Of a stretch of DNA of 64,000 nucleotides, positions 34,101-42,019 are shown piece after piece. The notes below the pieces were generated by a model that searched no databases, was not told the DNA's origin, and worked only from the letters and a program-made list of their open reading frames with translations. Origin of the DNA: an uncultured Eubacteriales bacterium (GTDB taxonomy: Bacteria; Bacillota; Clostridia; Oscillospirales; UBA644); NCBI GenBank assembly GCA_959604355.1, contig CAUHAO010000005.1:24808-88807 (forward strand), in the 5' to 3' direction. The translations under genes were made by a program, and so were the position numbers. Within the stretch, counting starts at the first letter, position 1; each line of letters begins with the position of its first letter.

Positions 34101-34399
34101 TACGTTTCAAAAATATCGTTAGCCGAATTTCTACCGGCAACGGCAACTCAGTGCACTCGGAAATGCCGCTGACGGTATAGTCTTCCCTGTTTCTATCATC
34201 GCGCAGACTTTTGCGCGGTGTTCCGCCGACGGCTGTATCGCATATATGAATATTTGTCAAGCCCCCCCTCTGCGTTGGTGAGATTTGAGTATTGAGAAAA
34301 TAAACGAACTCATTCCGGTGCTGACTTGCAGTGATTTGCAGAAAGTGAAAGATATCATTAAACAAAGAACAAAATGATAATGACCTCAAAGGAACAACG
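34101..34399. other. Intergenic region before hflX, with a possible tiny ORF
   Basis: About 300 bases with several short inverted repeats (GCGCAGACTTTTGCGC near 34202, GCCGACGGC near 34225). A 30-codon TTG-started frame (34285-34377) could encode an amphipathic helix (IEKINELIPVLTCSDLQKV), but the ribosome-binding site is poorly spaced. No promoter pair is clear for hflX. Confidence 0.4.
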
Positions 34400-35701
34400 A
34401 TGAATAATACAGACAATAAAAAAGAACGTGTAGTGCTGCTTGGAATAGATTACGGCAACTCAAATGAAGCAGAATTGTCCATAGACGAGCTCGAACGTCT
34501 TGCTGATACCGCGGGTGCTGAAACCGTCGGAAAGATACTTCAAAAGCGTTCATCGCCGCATCCGGCAACATATATAGGACAGGGTAAGCTTAAAGAACTT
34601 TCGGAATTTTGCAGCAATAACGACGTTGATACCGTAATCGCGGATGACGAGTTGTCCGGCTCACAGACGAAAGCGCTTGAGGATGCACTCGATGTTAAAG
34701 TTATCGACAGAACGACACTCATACTTGATATTTTTGCAGCTCGTGCGCGCTCATCCGAAGGGCGTCTCCAAATAGAGCTTGCACAACTGCAATACCGTTT
34801 GCCGAGGCTCTCCGGAATGGGCAAAGCTTTGTCGCGGCTCGGCGGCGGCATAGGTACGAGAGGCCCCGGGGAAAGCAAGCTTGAAACAGACAGACGCCAT
34901 ATCAGAAAAAGAATAACAGCCCTTGAGCAACAACTCCGAGAGGTCTCGGAAAGAAGAAAGCTTACACGGAAGCTCCGGGCAAAAAACAATCTGTGTACAT
35001 GTGCTCTTGTCGGCTATACGAACGCGGGAAAAAGCACTCTGCTAAACGCTCTTTGCGGTGCTGACGTTTACGCTGAAGACAAACTTTTTGCGACACTCGA
35101 CACGACTGCAAGAAAAATAGATTTTTCCGATACAGATATTTCCGCTTCAGACATCATAATGATAGATACAGTAGGGTTCATACGCAAATTGCCCCATTCC
35201 CTTGTTGAATCGTTCAAATCGACGCTTGAAGAGTCCATGACAGCAGACCTGCTGATACATGTCGTCGATATTTCCGACCCCGAAGCGGCTTGCCATATTG
35301 ATGTCGTCGAGAATATCTTGTCAGAACTCGGAGCAGCGGATAAACCGTGTTACCTGGTCTTCAACAAATACGATAATTTCAAATCCGACCGTCAAGACCT
35401 CCCTGCCGTCATTCCCGAGCAGATACGGGAGAAAAAACCGAATGTTTTCACGGTGTCGGCAAAAACGGGTGTCGGCCTTGATAAACTTAAAATATCGATC
35501 GCCGAAAATTTCGGAAAAGAAAAGTTGTACGATATTCTTATACCGTACACGGACGGCAAATGGGTGAATTATATCCACAACTGTTCCAATGTATTATTTT
35601 CTGAACATCGTGACAACGGAACGTTTATGAGCATAAAAGCTAAATTCTCACCGGAAACGTTTACAAAAATTGAAAAATTCATCATTACGGACAACGTTTG
35701 A
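34400..35701 (+). CDS. hflX: Ribosome-associated GTPase HflX
   Basis: HflX binds the 50S subunit and rescues stalled or heat-damaged ribosomes in studied species. The 433 residues show the N-terminal HflX domain (HPATYIGQGKLKEL near 54-67; DELSGSQTKALED), the glycine-rich linker SRLGGGIGTRGPGESKLE, a coiled segment (ITALEQQLREVSERR), and the G domain: G1 GYTNAGKST at 205-213, G3 DTVGFIRKLPH, G4 NKYD. A C-terminal domain follows, ending in KIEKFI. A start at 34400 with AAAGGAAC upstream is used. Confidence 0.94.
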   Translation: MNNTDNKKERVVLLGIDYGNSNEAELSIDELERLADTAGAETVGKILQKRSSPHPATYIGQGKLKELSEFCSNNDVDTVIADDELSGSQTKALEDALDVKVIDRTTLILDIFAARARSSEGRLQIELAQLQYRLPRLSGMGKALSRLGGGIGTRGPGESKLETDRRHIRKRITALEQQLREVSERRKLTRKLRAKNNLCTCALVGYTNAGKSTLLNALCGADVYAEDKLFATLDTTARKIDFSDTDISASDIIMIDTVGFIRKLPHSLVESFKSTLEESMTADLLIHVVDISDPEAACHIDVVENILSELGAADKPCYLVFNKYDNFKSDRQDLPAVIPEQIREKKPNVFTVSAKTGVGLDKLKISIAENFGKEKLYDILIPYTDGKWVNYIHNCSNVLFSEHRDNGTFMSIKAKFSPETFTKIEKFIITDNV

Positions 35702-35761
35702 TTGAAAATCCGGGGCTTTTTAACAAAATATCAAAATATACCATTTTATATAATTATAGTA

Positions 35762-35790
35762 TTGACATATCGGGAAAAATAAACTATAAT
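35762..35790 (+). promoter_or_regulatory. Promoter of serC-serA
   Basis: Consensus TTGACA (35762-35767) and TATAAT (35785-35790), 17-bp spacer, about 60 nt before serC. Confidence 0.92.
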
Positions 35791-35853
35791 AGAACAAAAG
35801 TTGACAAGGATATCAATCCTGATAGAATAATTATTCGAAAGGAACAGATCACA

Positions 35854-36933
35854 ATGAACAGAGTTTACAATTTCTCGGCGGGTCCTTCCATGCTCCCCGT
35901 TGAAGTTCTCAAGATTGCCCAGGAGGAAATGCTCGACTACGCAGGCAGCGGTATGTCTGTCATGGAAATGAGCCACAGATCCAAAGTTTATGAAACCATA
36001 ATTAACGGCGCTGAGGCTCTTCTGCGCGAAGTCATGAACATTCCGGACAACTATAAAGTTCTCTTCCTTCAAGGTGGTGCTTCTTCCCAATTCTCTATGA
36101 TTCCGCTTAACCTCATGAAGAAAAAGAAGATAGACCTTGTTCTTACCGGACAGTGGGCACAGAAAGCATATGACGAAGCTTCCAGATTCGGAACTGTTAA
36201 CGTTGTTGGTTCATCTAAGGATAAAGTATATAATTACATACCCAAACTTGACCCTGCTAAATTCGATAAAGACGCAGATTATTTCTATATCTGCCAAAAC
36301 AATACAATTTACGGTACAAGATTCAAGACTCTTCCGGAAACCGGTGACGTTCCGCTTGTAGCGGACCTCTCTTCCTGTATTCTCAGCGAGCCTATCGACG
36401 TTTCCAAATACGGCCTCATATTTGCCGGCGCACAGAAAAACATGGGGCCTGCGGGACTTACCGTCGTCATCGTCAGAGAAGATCTCATAACCGAACCCTT
36501 GGATATAACGCCCCAGATGTTCAAATATAAGATACATGCCGACAACGGCTCTATGTATAACACGCCCCCGACCTATGCTATATACATATGCAAACTCGTC
36601 CTTGAATGGATCAAAGGATTAGGCGGTCTTGAAGCTATGGCGCAGATCAACTACAGGAAAGCTGCCACGATATACGACTTCCTTGATAATTCCAAGATGT
36701 TCTCCGCAACCGTTCAGGGTGATGACCGTTCTATAATGAACATTCCGTTCATTACCGGCAATGCGGATCTTGACGCGAAGTTCGTCAAAGAAGCTTCTGC
36801 GGCAGGCTTTGTAAACCTCAAGGGTCACAGAAGCGTCGGCGGCATGAGAGCAAGCATTTACAACGCAATGCCTGTTGAAGGATGCACGGCACTTATTGAT
36901 TTCATGAACAAGTTTGAAAAGGAGAACGCATAA
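35854..36933 (+). CDS. serC: Phosphoserine aminotransferase
   Basis: PLP enzyme making 3-phosphoserine from phosphohydroxypyruvate and glutamate. The 359-residue protein begins MNRVYNFSAGPSMLPVEVL, the classic SerC N terminus; other marks are MSVMEMSHRSK, FLQGGASSQFSMIP, and FAGAQKNMGPAG with the PLP Lys. The true start is the ATG at 35854 preceded by GAAAGGA; the frame is open upstream but without a start signal. It precedes serA with TAATG overlap, giving a two-gene serine operon; a phosphatase (serB) is not present. Confidence 0.96.
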   Translation: MNRVYNFSAGPSMLPVEVLKIAQEEMLDYAGSGMSVMEMSHRSKVYETIINGAEALLREVMNIPDNYKVLFLQGGASSQFSMIPLNLMKKKKIDLVLTGQWAQKAYDEASRFGTVNVVGSSKDKVYNYIPKLDPAKFDKDADYFYICQNNTIYGTRFKTLPETGDVPLVADLSSCILSEPIDVSKYGLIFAGAQKNMGPAGLTVVIVREDLITEPLDITPQMFKYKIHADNGSMYNTPPTYAIYICKLVLEWIKGLGGLEAMAQINYRKAATIYDFLDNSKMFSATVQGDDRSIMNIPFITGNADLDAKFVKEASAAGFVNLKGHRSVGGMRASIYNAMPVEGCTALIDFMNKFEKENA

Positions 36934-38102
36934 TGTATTCCGTAAAAACACTTAACAAGATATCCCCTGTCGGACTTGCAAAGCTTGACAAGACCGTTTA
37001 TAATTGTTCTGATTCCGAAAGCGATCCCGACGGGATTCTCGTCCGTTCCGCATCGTTGCATGAATATCCTTTTAACTCAAACCTCAAAGCGATCGCCCGT
37101 GCCGGTGCCGGTGTAAACAACATTCCGCTTGACAAATGCACCGCTGAAGGCATCGCCGTATTCAACACTCCCGGCGGAAACGCAAACGCGGTAAAAGAAC
37201 TCACAATCGCCGCTCTCTTTCTCGCATCGAGAAAGATTGTTGACAGTATAAATTGGGTCCAGACTATTAAAGATAAAGGCGCGGAGATCCCCGCTCTCGT
37301 AGAAAAAGGCAAGAGCAATTTTGTCGGTCCCGAACTGGCAGGCAAAAAGCTCGGTGTTATCGGACTCGGCGCTATCGGCAGCCAGATTGTCAACGCTGCT
37401 CTCGGTCTTAATATGGAAGTATACGGCTACGACAACTACTTGTCCGTAGAAAGCGCGCTTAAGATGAGTCGTTCCCTAAAAAAAGTCGATAACGTAAAGA
37501 CCATCTATGAAAACTGCGATTACATAACCGTTCATGTACCGCTTACCCCCGATACAAAGGGCATGATAAACAAGAACGTTATTGCACAAATGAAAGACGG
37601 AGTACGTCTGTTCAACTTCTCCAGAGGCGATATAATCAATGAGGACGATGTTGCCGAAGGACTTGAATCCGGCAAGATCGCGAAATATGTAACGGACTTC
37701 CCGGACGAAAAAGTCCTTGCCATGAAGAATGTCATCGCGATTCCTCATCTCGCGGCATCCACGCCTGAATCCGAAGACAATTGCGCTGCAATGGCTGTTT
37801 CCGAACTGACAGATTACATTGAAAACGGCAACACCAAAAACAGCGTTAACTTCCCGAACGTAGCATCCGAGAGAAGCACCGGCAGCAGAGTCTGCGTTCT
37901 CCATAAAAACATTCCCAACATGCTCTCCCAGTTCACTTCCGTAATCAGCGGCAAAAACCATAATATCGATTATGTTCACAGCAAGAGCAAGGCGGACCTC
38001 TCATATGCGATATTCGATTTGTCGGATACAATAAAAGACACGGATATCGAAAACAGTATCAAAGCCATTGACGGTGTTCTTAAAGTAAGAGTCATCGACT
38101 AA
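36933..38102 (+). CDS. serA: D-3-phosphoglycerate dehydrogenase with ACT domain
   Basis: Oxidises 3-phosphoglycerate with NAD, the first step to serine. The 389 residues contain the substrate domain (AGAGVNNIPLD), the nucleotide domain with GVIGLGAIGSQI, the RGDIINEDDV region with the catalytic Arg, and the catalytic His in IPHLAASTPESE. A C-terminal ACT domain (about 320-389, SRVCVLHKNIPNMLSQ) suggests serine feedback. It is the short type without the intervening ASB domain. The ATG overlaps the serC stop by one base. Confidence 0.95.
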   Translation: MYSVKTLNKISPVGLAKLDKTVYNCSDSESDPDGILVRSASLHEYPFNSNLKAIARAGAGVNNIPLDKCTAEGIAVFNTPGGNANAVKELTIAALFLASRKIVDSINWVQTIKDKGAEIPALVEKGKSNFVGPELAGKKLGVIGLGAIGSQIVNAALGLNMEVYGYDNYLSVESALKMSRSLKKVDNVKTIYENCDYITVHVPLTPDTKGMINKNVIAQMKDGVRLFNFSRGDIINEDDVAEGLESGKIAKYVTDFPDEKVLAMKNVIAIPHLAASTPESEDNCAAMAVSELTDYIENGNTKNSVNFPNVASERSTGSRVCVLHKNIPNMLSQFTSVISGKNHNIDYVHSKSKADLSYAIFDLSDTIKDTDIENSIKAIDGVLKVRVID

Positions 38103-38114
38103 TCCGAAATTAAA

Positions 38115-38144
38115 TGAATAAAAAACCTCCCATAAGGAAAAGAT
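38115..38144 (+). promoter_or_regulatory. Sporulation-type (sigma-F-like) promoter candidate for the SpoIIQ-like gene
   Basis: TGAATA (38115-38120), a 15-bp spacer, then GGAAAAGAT (38136-38144) resemble the sigma-F pattern (GYATA, about 15-16 bp, GGnnAnAnT; one -10 mismatch). In Bacillus subtilis spoIIQ is a sigma-F gene. A start 7-10 nt downstream would fall inside the loop of the SD-masking hairpin. No sigma-A pair is seen for this gene. Confidence 0.4.
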
Positions 38145-38176
38145 AGCAACAGGAAGACTTTAACTTATGGGAGGTT
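38124..38176. promoter_or_regulatory. 13-bp inverted repeat that pairs with the ribosome-binding site of the SpoIIQ-like gene
   Basis: AACCTCCCATAAG (38124-38136) is the exact reverse complement of CTTATGGGAGGTT (38164-38176), which contains the GGGAGG site 8 nt before the ATG at 38183. In a transcript spanning both arms the site would be buried in a 13-bp stem with a 27-nt loop. On the minus strand the stem is followed by TTTTTTATT and could also stop antisense read-through. Confidence 0.8.
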
Positions 38177-38182
38177 AAATTT

Positions 38183-38905
38183 ATGTCCGGTTCATACAGA
38201 AAAAAGAAAGGGTTTTTATCTGTACTTTTCAAAGACAGAGGGTTTTATACGATCCTTACAGTCAGCATGCTTATGGTATGTCTCGCAGGATATCTGGCGT
38301 TGAATTACGGAAATACCGAAAACAGCATTGATACGCCGACTGAGAATATAATTGAGATAGAGCAGAACTATAAGCCAGATTGGCTCAAGGATGAAGATCC
38401 GACAGGCTCAAGCGTAATCGAGCCTATTGAGGATCCGACAGACTCGGAGGTAGAATCACCGACAGATCAGGAAAATCCGCCTGTTGTTGTATTCAACATC
38501 CCGATAGATATTTCCGACGTTAGAAGCGTGGGAGTATTCTCCGGAACTGTCCCCGTTTTCTCCGAGACTATGAACGATTGGAGAATGCATCAGGGTATCG
38601 ACTTTATTTCCGATACGGAAAAAGACGTGTTCGCAAGTGCAGCAGGAACAGTTGAAGACGTATACAACGACTCACTTATGGGCCACACGGTGTCGATCAG
38701 ACACGCCGACGGATCGCACTCCGTCTATCAGTCGTTATCAATAATAAGCGTTGCAGTCGGAGACAGTGTCACGCCCGAAACCAAAATAGGTATGACGGGA
38801 AAAACGGCTGACTGCGAGGCCGATATCGGAAATCATCTCCATTTTGCGGTAGTAAAAGAAGGAAAATACCTTGATCCGAACGATCTTTTTGAGATAGACG
38901 AGTAA
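38183..38905 (+). CDS. SpoIIQ-like membrane-anchored M23 (LytM) peptidase
   Basis: A 240-residue protein with a short basic cytoplasmic tail, one membrane helix (about 21-41), an acidic Pro/Thr-rich linker (45-100), and an M23 domain (about 115-235). Unlike B. subtilis SpoIIQ, the zinc residues of LytM enzymes are intact: HxxxD at His136-Asp140 and HxH at His218-His220 (GNHLHFAV). In Clostridia SpoIIQ with such residues works in the SpoIIQ-SpoIIIAH channel during engulfment. Size and layout fit SpoIIQ, but other M23 stalk proteins look similar. The translation signal is in a hairpin; see the regulatory entries just upstream. Confidence 0.75.
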   Translation: MSGSYRKKKGFLSVLFKDRGFYTILTVSMLMVCLAGYLALNYGNTENSIDTPTENIIEIEQNYKPDWLKDEDPTGSSVIEPIEDPTDSEVESPTDQENPPVVVFNIPIDISDVRSVGVFSGTVPVFSETMNDWRMHQGIDFISDTEKDVFASAAGTVEDVYNDSLMGHTVSIRHADGSHSVYQSLSIISVAVGDSVTPETKIGMTGKTADCEADIGNHLHFAVVKEGKYLDPNDLFEIDE

Positions 38906-38909
38906 GAAT

Positions 38910-38945
38910 AATGCGGAAGCCTTGGAAGCCTTCCGCATTTGGTTT
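38910..38945. terminator. Bidirectional terminator between the SpoIIQ-like and SPFH genes
   Basis: AATGCGGAAG and CTTCCGCATT form a 10-bp stem with a 10-nt loop between convergent genes, followed by TTGGTTTTATTC on the plus strand. Confidence 0.8.
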
Positions 38946-39910
38946 TATTCTTTTACGATTTCTTTTACAGAAGACGCAAGCCCCGCAACACCTTGTATTT
39001 CAGAGGGGATAATTATCTTCGTGGCCTTTCCGTCTGCGGCTTTTGTAAACGCTTCCATAGCTTTAAGTTTCAACACCGCATCCGTAGGCGCAGCCTCATT
39101 GAGTTTCTTCAGACCGAGAGCATTCGCTTCCTGAACCTTGAGTATGGCTTCCGCTTCGCCTTCAGCCTCTCTGATTCTGACTTCCTTTTCAGCCTCGGCG
39201 CGAAGTATCGCGGCCTGTTTTTCAGCTTCCGCAGTAAGAATAACGGATTCTTTCTGGCCTTCAGCAACAAGAATCGCGCTCTTTTTATCACCTTCAGCAC
39301 GGAGTATCGCCTCACGGCGTTCACGCTCGGCTTTCATCTGTTTTTCCATAGCCTCACGTATTTCTTTGGGCGGGATGATATTCTTTACTTCAACACGTTT
39401 TACTTTAATTCCCCAAGGGTCGGTCGCGATATCAAGAATTGAACGCATCTGGGTATTGATAAGATCCCTGGAAGTCAGCGTAGAGTCAAGTTCAAGATCG
39501 CCGATAATATTACGCAGAGTCGTCGCGGTGAGGTTTTCTATGGCCGCCATCGGATTATCGACACCGTATGCATAAAGCTTCGGGTCCGTGATTTCGAAAT
39601 ACACTACGGTGTCTATCTGCATCGTAACATTGTCTTTCGTTATCACCGGCTGTGGGTCAAAGTCTACAACCTGCTCTTTAAGAGAAACTATTTTTGCGAC
39701 TTTTTCGATAAAAGGAATTTTGAAATGAAGTCCCGTGTGCCATGTCGTTACATACGCACCGAGCCTTTCAATTACCATAGCCTGAGTCTGAGATACTATT
39801 TTTATGTTGGAAATCACAATCAGCAGAATCACGGCAACAGCTATTAGCGCTGCCACAAGTCCTCCTATGGAAGACGGCTGGGTTGCTGCTAAAACAACAT
39901 TTGCAATCAT
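38945..39910 (-). CDS. SPFH/Band 7 family membrane protein (QmcA/stomatin-like)
   Basis: A 321-residue stomatin-like scaffold protein. Residues about 10-32 form an N-terminal membrane anchor, 33-190 the SPFH/PHB domain (VIERLGAYVTTWHTGLHFKIP, VVDFDPQPVITKDNV, MEKQMKAERERREAILRAEG), and 190-270 a long alanine/glutamate-rich coiled coil. The partner NfeD-like gene lies 17 nt upstream. SPFH-NfeD pairs organise functional membrane microdomains in Firmicutes. A GGAGG site precedes the ATG. Confidence 0.92.
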   Translation of the reverse strand: MIANVVLAATQPSSIGGLVAALIAVAVILLIVISNIKIVSQTQAMVIERLGAYVTTWHTGLHFKIPFIEKVAKIVSLKEQVVDFDPQPVITKDNVTMQIDTVVYFEITDPKLYAYGVDNPMAAIENLTATTLRNIIGDLELDSTLTSRDLINTQMRSILDIATDPWGIKVKRVEVKNIIPPKEIREAMEKQMKAERERREAILRAEGDKKSAILVAEGQKESVILTAEAEKQAAILRAEAEKEVRIREAEGEAEAILKVQEANALGLKKLNEAAPTDAVLKLKAMEAFTKAADGKATKIIIPSEIQGVAGLASSVKEIVKE

Positions 39911-39927
39911 TTTTTTATCCTCCTTAT

Positions 39928-40386
39928 TTAATTGTTTTCTTCGGAATGACAGTACACTTTAACGCCTTCAATGCGGTCGACAATGACTCTGTTGCCTTTT
40001 TCAATAACCGTATCATTGCTTGACCGAGCCATCCAGCTTATACCCGAAATCAGAACATATCCGCTGCCGTTGATATTGTCTATAGTTTCATCAACTATCC
40101 CTACCTCACCTATAACGGAATCGGAATTTGTCGGGACGACTGCCGGCAATATACGTTTACGGACTATCGGGCGGGTAATCAGAAGTGTCAGGGCTGATAC
40201 CAGTATGAACACCGTAAAACATATCCAAGGGGACACATTAAACAATGACACTATCAGTGCAACAAAAGCACCTAAGGCAAACCAAATAGTTACAAGATTT
40301 GCGGTCGCAGCTTCAGCAATCACAAAGATCACGAGAAGTATAAGCCAAAGATACACAAAGCTAAAACTTTGCAGGAATTCAGGCAT
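39928..40386 (-). CDS. NfeD-like membrane protein
   Basis: A 152-residue short NfeD: two or three membrane segments at about 10-75 (VYLWLILLVIFVIAEAATANLVTIWFALG is the typical entry, here about residues 10-38) and a C-terminal OB-fold domain at about 90-148 (GEVGIVDETI, GVKVYC). It lacks the ClpP-like protease domain of long NfeD. The ATG at 40386 is preferred over a GTG three codons earlier because AGGAGG is 8 nt from the ATG. It forms an operon with the SPFH gene, with its own promoter. Confidence 0.88.
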   Translation of the reverse strand: MPEFLQSFSFVYLWLILLVIFVIAEAATANLVTIWFALGAFVALIVSLFNVSPWICFTVFILVSALTLLITRPIVRKRILPAVVPTNSDSVIGEVGIVDETIDNINGSGYVLISGISWMARSSNDTVIEKGNRVIVDRIEGVKVYCHSEENN

Positions 40387-40429
40387 ATTAAACACCTCCT
40401 ATGTACATTTGCCCCGACTTCCATATATA

Positions 40430-40458
40430 ATTATACCACATATCGGTCGATTTTTCAA
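40430..40458 (-). promoter_or_regulatory. Promoter of the NfeD-SPFH operon
   Basis: TTGAAA (40453-40458) and TATAAT (40430-40435) on the minus strand, 17-bp spacer ending TGG. Confidence 0.85.
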
Positions 40459-40535
40459 GTATATTTTTAAAACTTTTTGCCGCATAGATCATATAATATA
40501 TAAGAAGGAACTGCGAACAAAAAGGAGAAAGAAAT

Positions 40536-40760
40536 ATGATCTATAAATGTATACTTGTAAAGTCGCTCACCTATGCTCAGAAGGCGGCAGATATATTATC
40601 ACGTAAGGGTATCAGCGCCTATATTACCCGTCAGACATTCAACCCGAAATACGGATGCGCAAGATGTATAAAAGTTTTGCAGAAGGATCTTTCGTCGGCA
40701 AAACAAATAATGGATGACGCGAACATTCCAATGACCGGTGACGTATATGATTTTGAATGA
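40536..40760 (+). CDS. DUF3343 protein (putative Se/S carrier-like)
   Basis: A 74-residue protein of the DUF3343 family, small proteins often encoded beside class V aminotransferases of selenium or sulfur metabolism. Visible are the N-terminal LVKSLTYAQKAADILSRKGI stretch and YGCARCIKV at about 38-46, whose Cys residues could carry a persulfide. AAAGGAG lies before the ATG. Its TGA is followed one base later by the ATG of the desulfurase gene (TGATATG), so the two are coupled. A carrier role is inference from the neighbourhood. Confidence 0.8.
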   Translation: MIYKCILVKSLTYAQKAADILSRKGISAYITRQTFNPKYGCARCIKVLQKDLSSAKQIMDDANIPMTGDVYDFE

Positions 40761-40761
40761 T

Positions 40762-41880
40762 ATGGTCTATTTAGACAATGCCGCGTCTACTTTTCCGAAA
40801 CCTGCATGTGTATATGATGCGGTATCGAAAATCCTTCGTGAGAACGGTGCAAATCCCGGAAGAAGCGGCCATTTTTTATCCGAAAGTGCTGCAATGTGCG
40901 TGTTCAACGCGCGAAAGAATATAGCTTCCCTTTTCGGGCTCGCCGAACATTCCGAAAATGTCATTTTCACGTCAAACGCCACACACGCAATAAACACGGT
41001 CATCAACGGAGTAATGCAGAACGGCGGGCATTGTCTGATATCGGATATGGAACATAATTCTGTTCTGCGTCCTCTGGTAAATCTCAGAGATCGCGGAATC
41101 TGCAGCTTTGACATCGTCAATACATCCGAAAATGACGTAACCAAAGCCTTTGAGAAGAAACTCCGTAAAAACACAAAACTTGTCTTTGTAACTCATGCAT
41201 CTAATGTCACCGGAAAAAGACTTCCCGTCTGCAAAATAGGTGCAATGTGCAGGCGATACGGAGTTCTCTTTGCGGTTGACGCATCACAAACGGCGGGGCA
41301 TTTCAGATACGGTCTTCAAACCATGCCAATTGACTTTCTTTGCACGTCAGGTCATAAAGGACTTTTCGGTCCGCAGGGAACGGGATTATTGCTCCTCAGC
41401 ACGGATGTAAAGCTGCCTGCGTTAATGTTCGGCGGTACAGGTACGCTTTCGCTTTCGGAAACACAACCGGACATTCTTCCCGAATCGCTTGAAAGCGGGA
41501 CATTGAACACCCCCGGTATCGCGGGACTCGGAGCCGCCGCGGAGTTCCTCGCTTCAAACGGAGACCTTATACAGGCTTGCGAACAAAACGTTTTTGATGT
41601 AGCATATTCCGGATTAAAAACAATTCCGGGGATAAAGATCTATACGCCGGAATCTGACTGCTCGTCGGTACTCGCATTCAACGTCCGGGATATACATTCC
41701 GAAAAAATAACCTCATATCTGAGTGATTTCCGCATCTGTGTACGGGGCGGATATCATTGTTCAAAACTTGCCCATGAAAAACTCGGAACAGTCTCACAGG
41801 GTGTCGTAAGAGCATCATTCAGCGGTCTGAATTCATTTTCAGATGCAGAAAAACTGATATTTTACTTAAAAAAATGTTAA
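40762..41880 (+). CDS. Cysteine desulfurase family protein (class V aminotransferase)
   Basis: A 372-residue PLP enzyme related to NifS/SufS that can take sulfur or selenium from (seleno)cysteine. It begins MVYLDNAASTFPKP; SNATHAINTVI, EHNSVLRPL, DASQTAGH, the PLP Lys in TSGHKGLFGPQGTG, and the active-site Cys in VRGGYHCSKLAHE are present. The start at 40762 fits the family N terminus and the upstream stop. There is no IscU or SufU partner; the partner is the DUF3343 gene, so a role in selenium or tRNA thiolation rather than bulk Fe-S assembly is possible. Confidence 0.9.
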   Translation: MVYLDNAASTFPKPACVYDAVSKILRENGANPGRSGHFLSESAAMCVFNARKNIASLFGLAEHSENVIFTSNATHAINTVINGVMQNGGHCLISDMEHNSVLRPLVNLRDRGICSFDIVNTSENDVTKAFEKKLRKNTKLVFVTHASNVTGKRLPVCKIGAMCRRYGVLFAVDASQTAGHFRYGLQTMPIDFLCTSGHKGLFGPQGTGLLLLSTDVKLPALMFGGTGTLSLSETQPDILPESLESGTLNTPGIAGLGAAAEFLASNGDLIQACEQNVFDVAYSGLKTIPGIKIYTPESDCSSVLAFNVRDIHSEKITSYLSDFRICVRGGYHCSKLAHEKLGTVSQGVVRASFSGLNSFSDAEKLIFYLKKC

Positions 41881-41896
41881 AATCTCGATTTCCCTA

Positions 41897-41925
41897 TTGA
41901 TTTTCTACAAAATAACTGTTATAAT
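41897..41925 (+). promoter_or_regulatory. Promoter of cdaA-cdaR
   Basis: TTGATT (41897-41902) and TATAAT (41920-41925), 17-bp spacer ending TGT. The leader of about 85 nt is GC-rich around GGCAGCTGCC (41967-41976). Confidence 0.85.
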
Positions 41926-42019
41926 GTATACAGTATAGATATATTCTGTTCAATACCGTCGACCGCGGCAGCTGCCCGCCGTAGAAACGGAGATTCCAAC
42001 AGGAGACCGAGGTTTTGCG

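Noticed and set aside
33988..34416. A 142-codon minus-strand frame overlapping the ends of the TrmH-family and hflX genes
   Set aside because: It lies antisense to two well-supported genes, lacks a start signal, and has no coherent domain.
40469..40497. TATAAT at 40492 as a promoter for the DUF3343 gene
   Set aside because: No acceptable -35 lies 16-18 bp upstream, so it was not listed.
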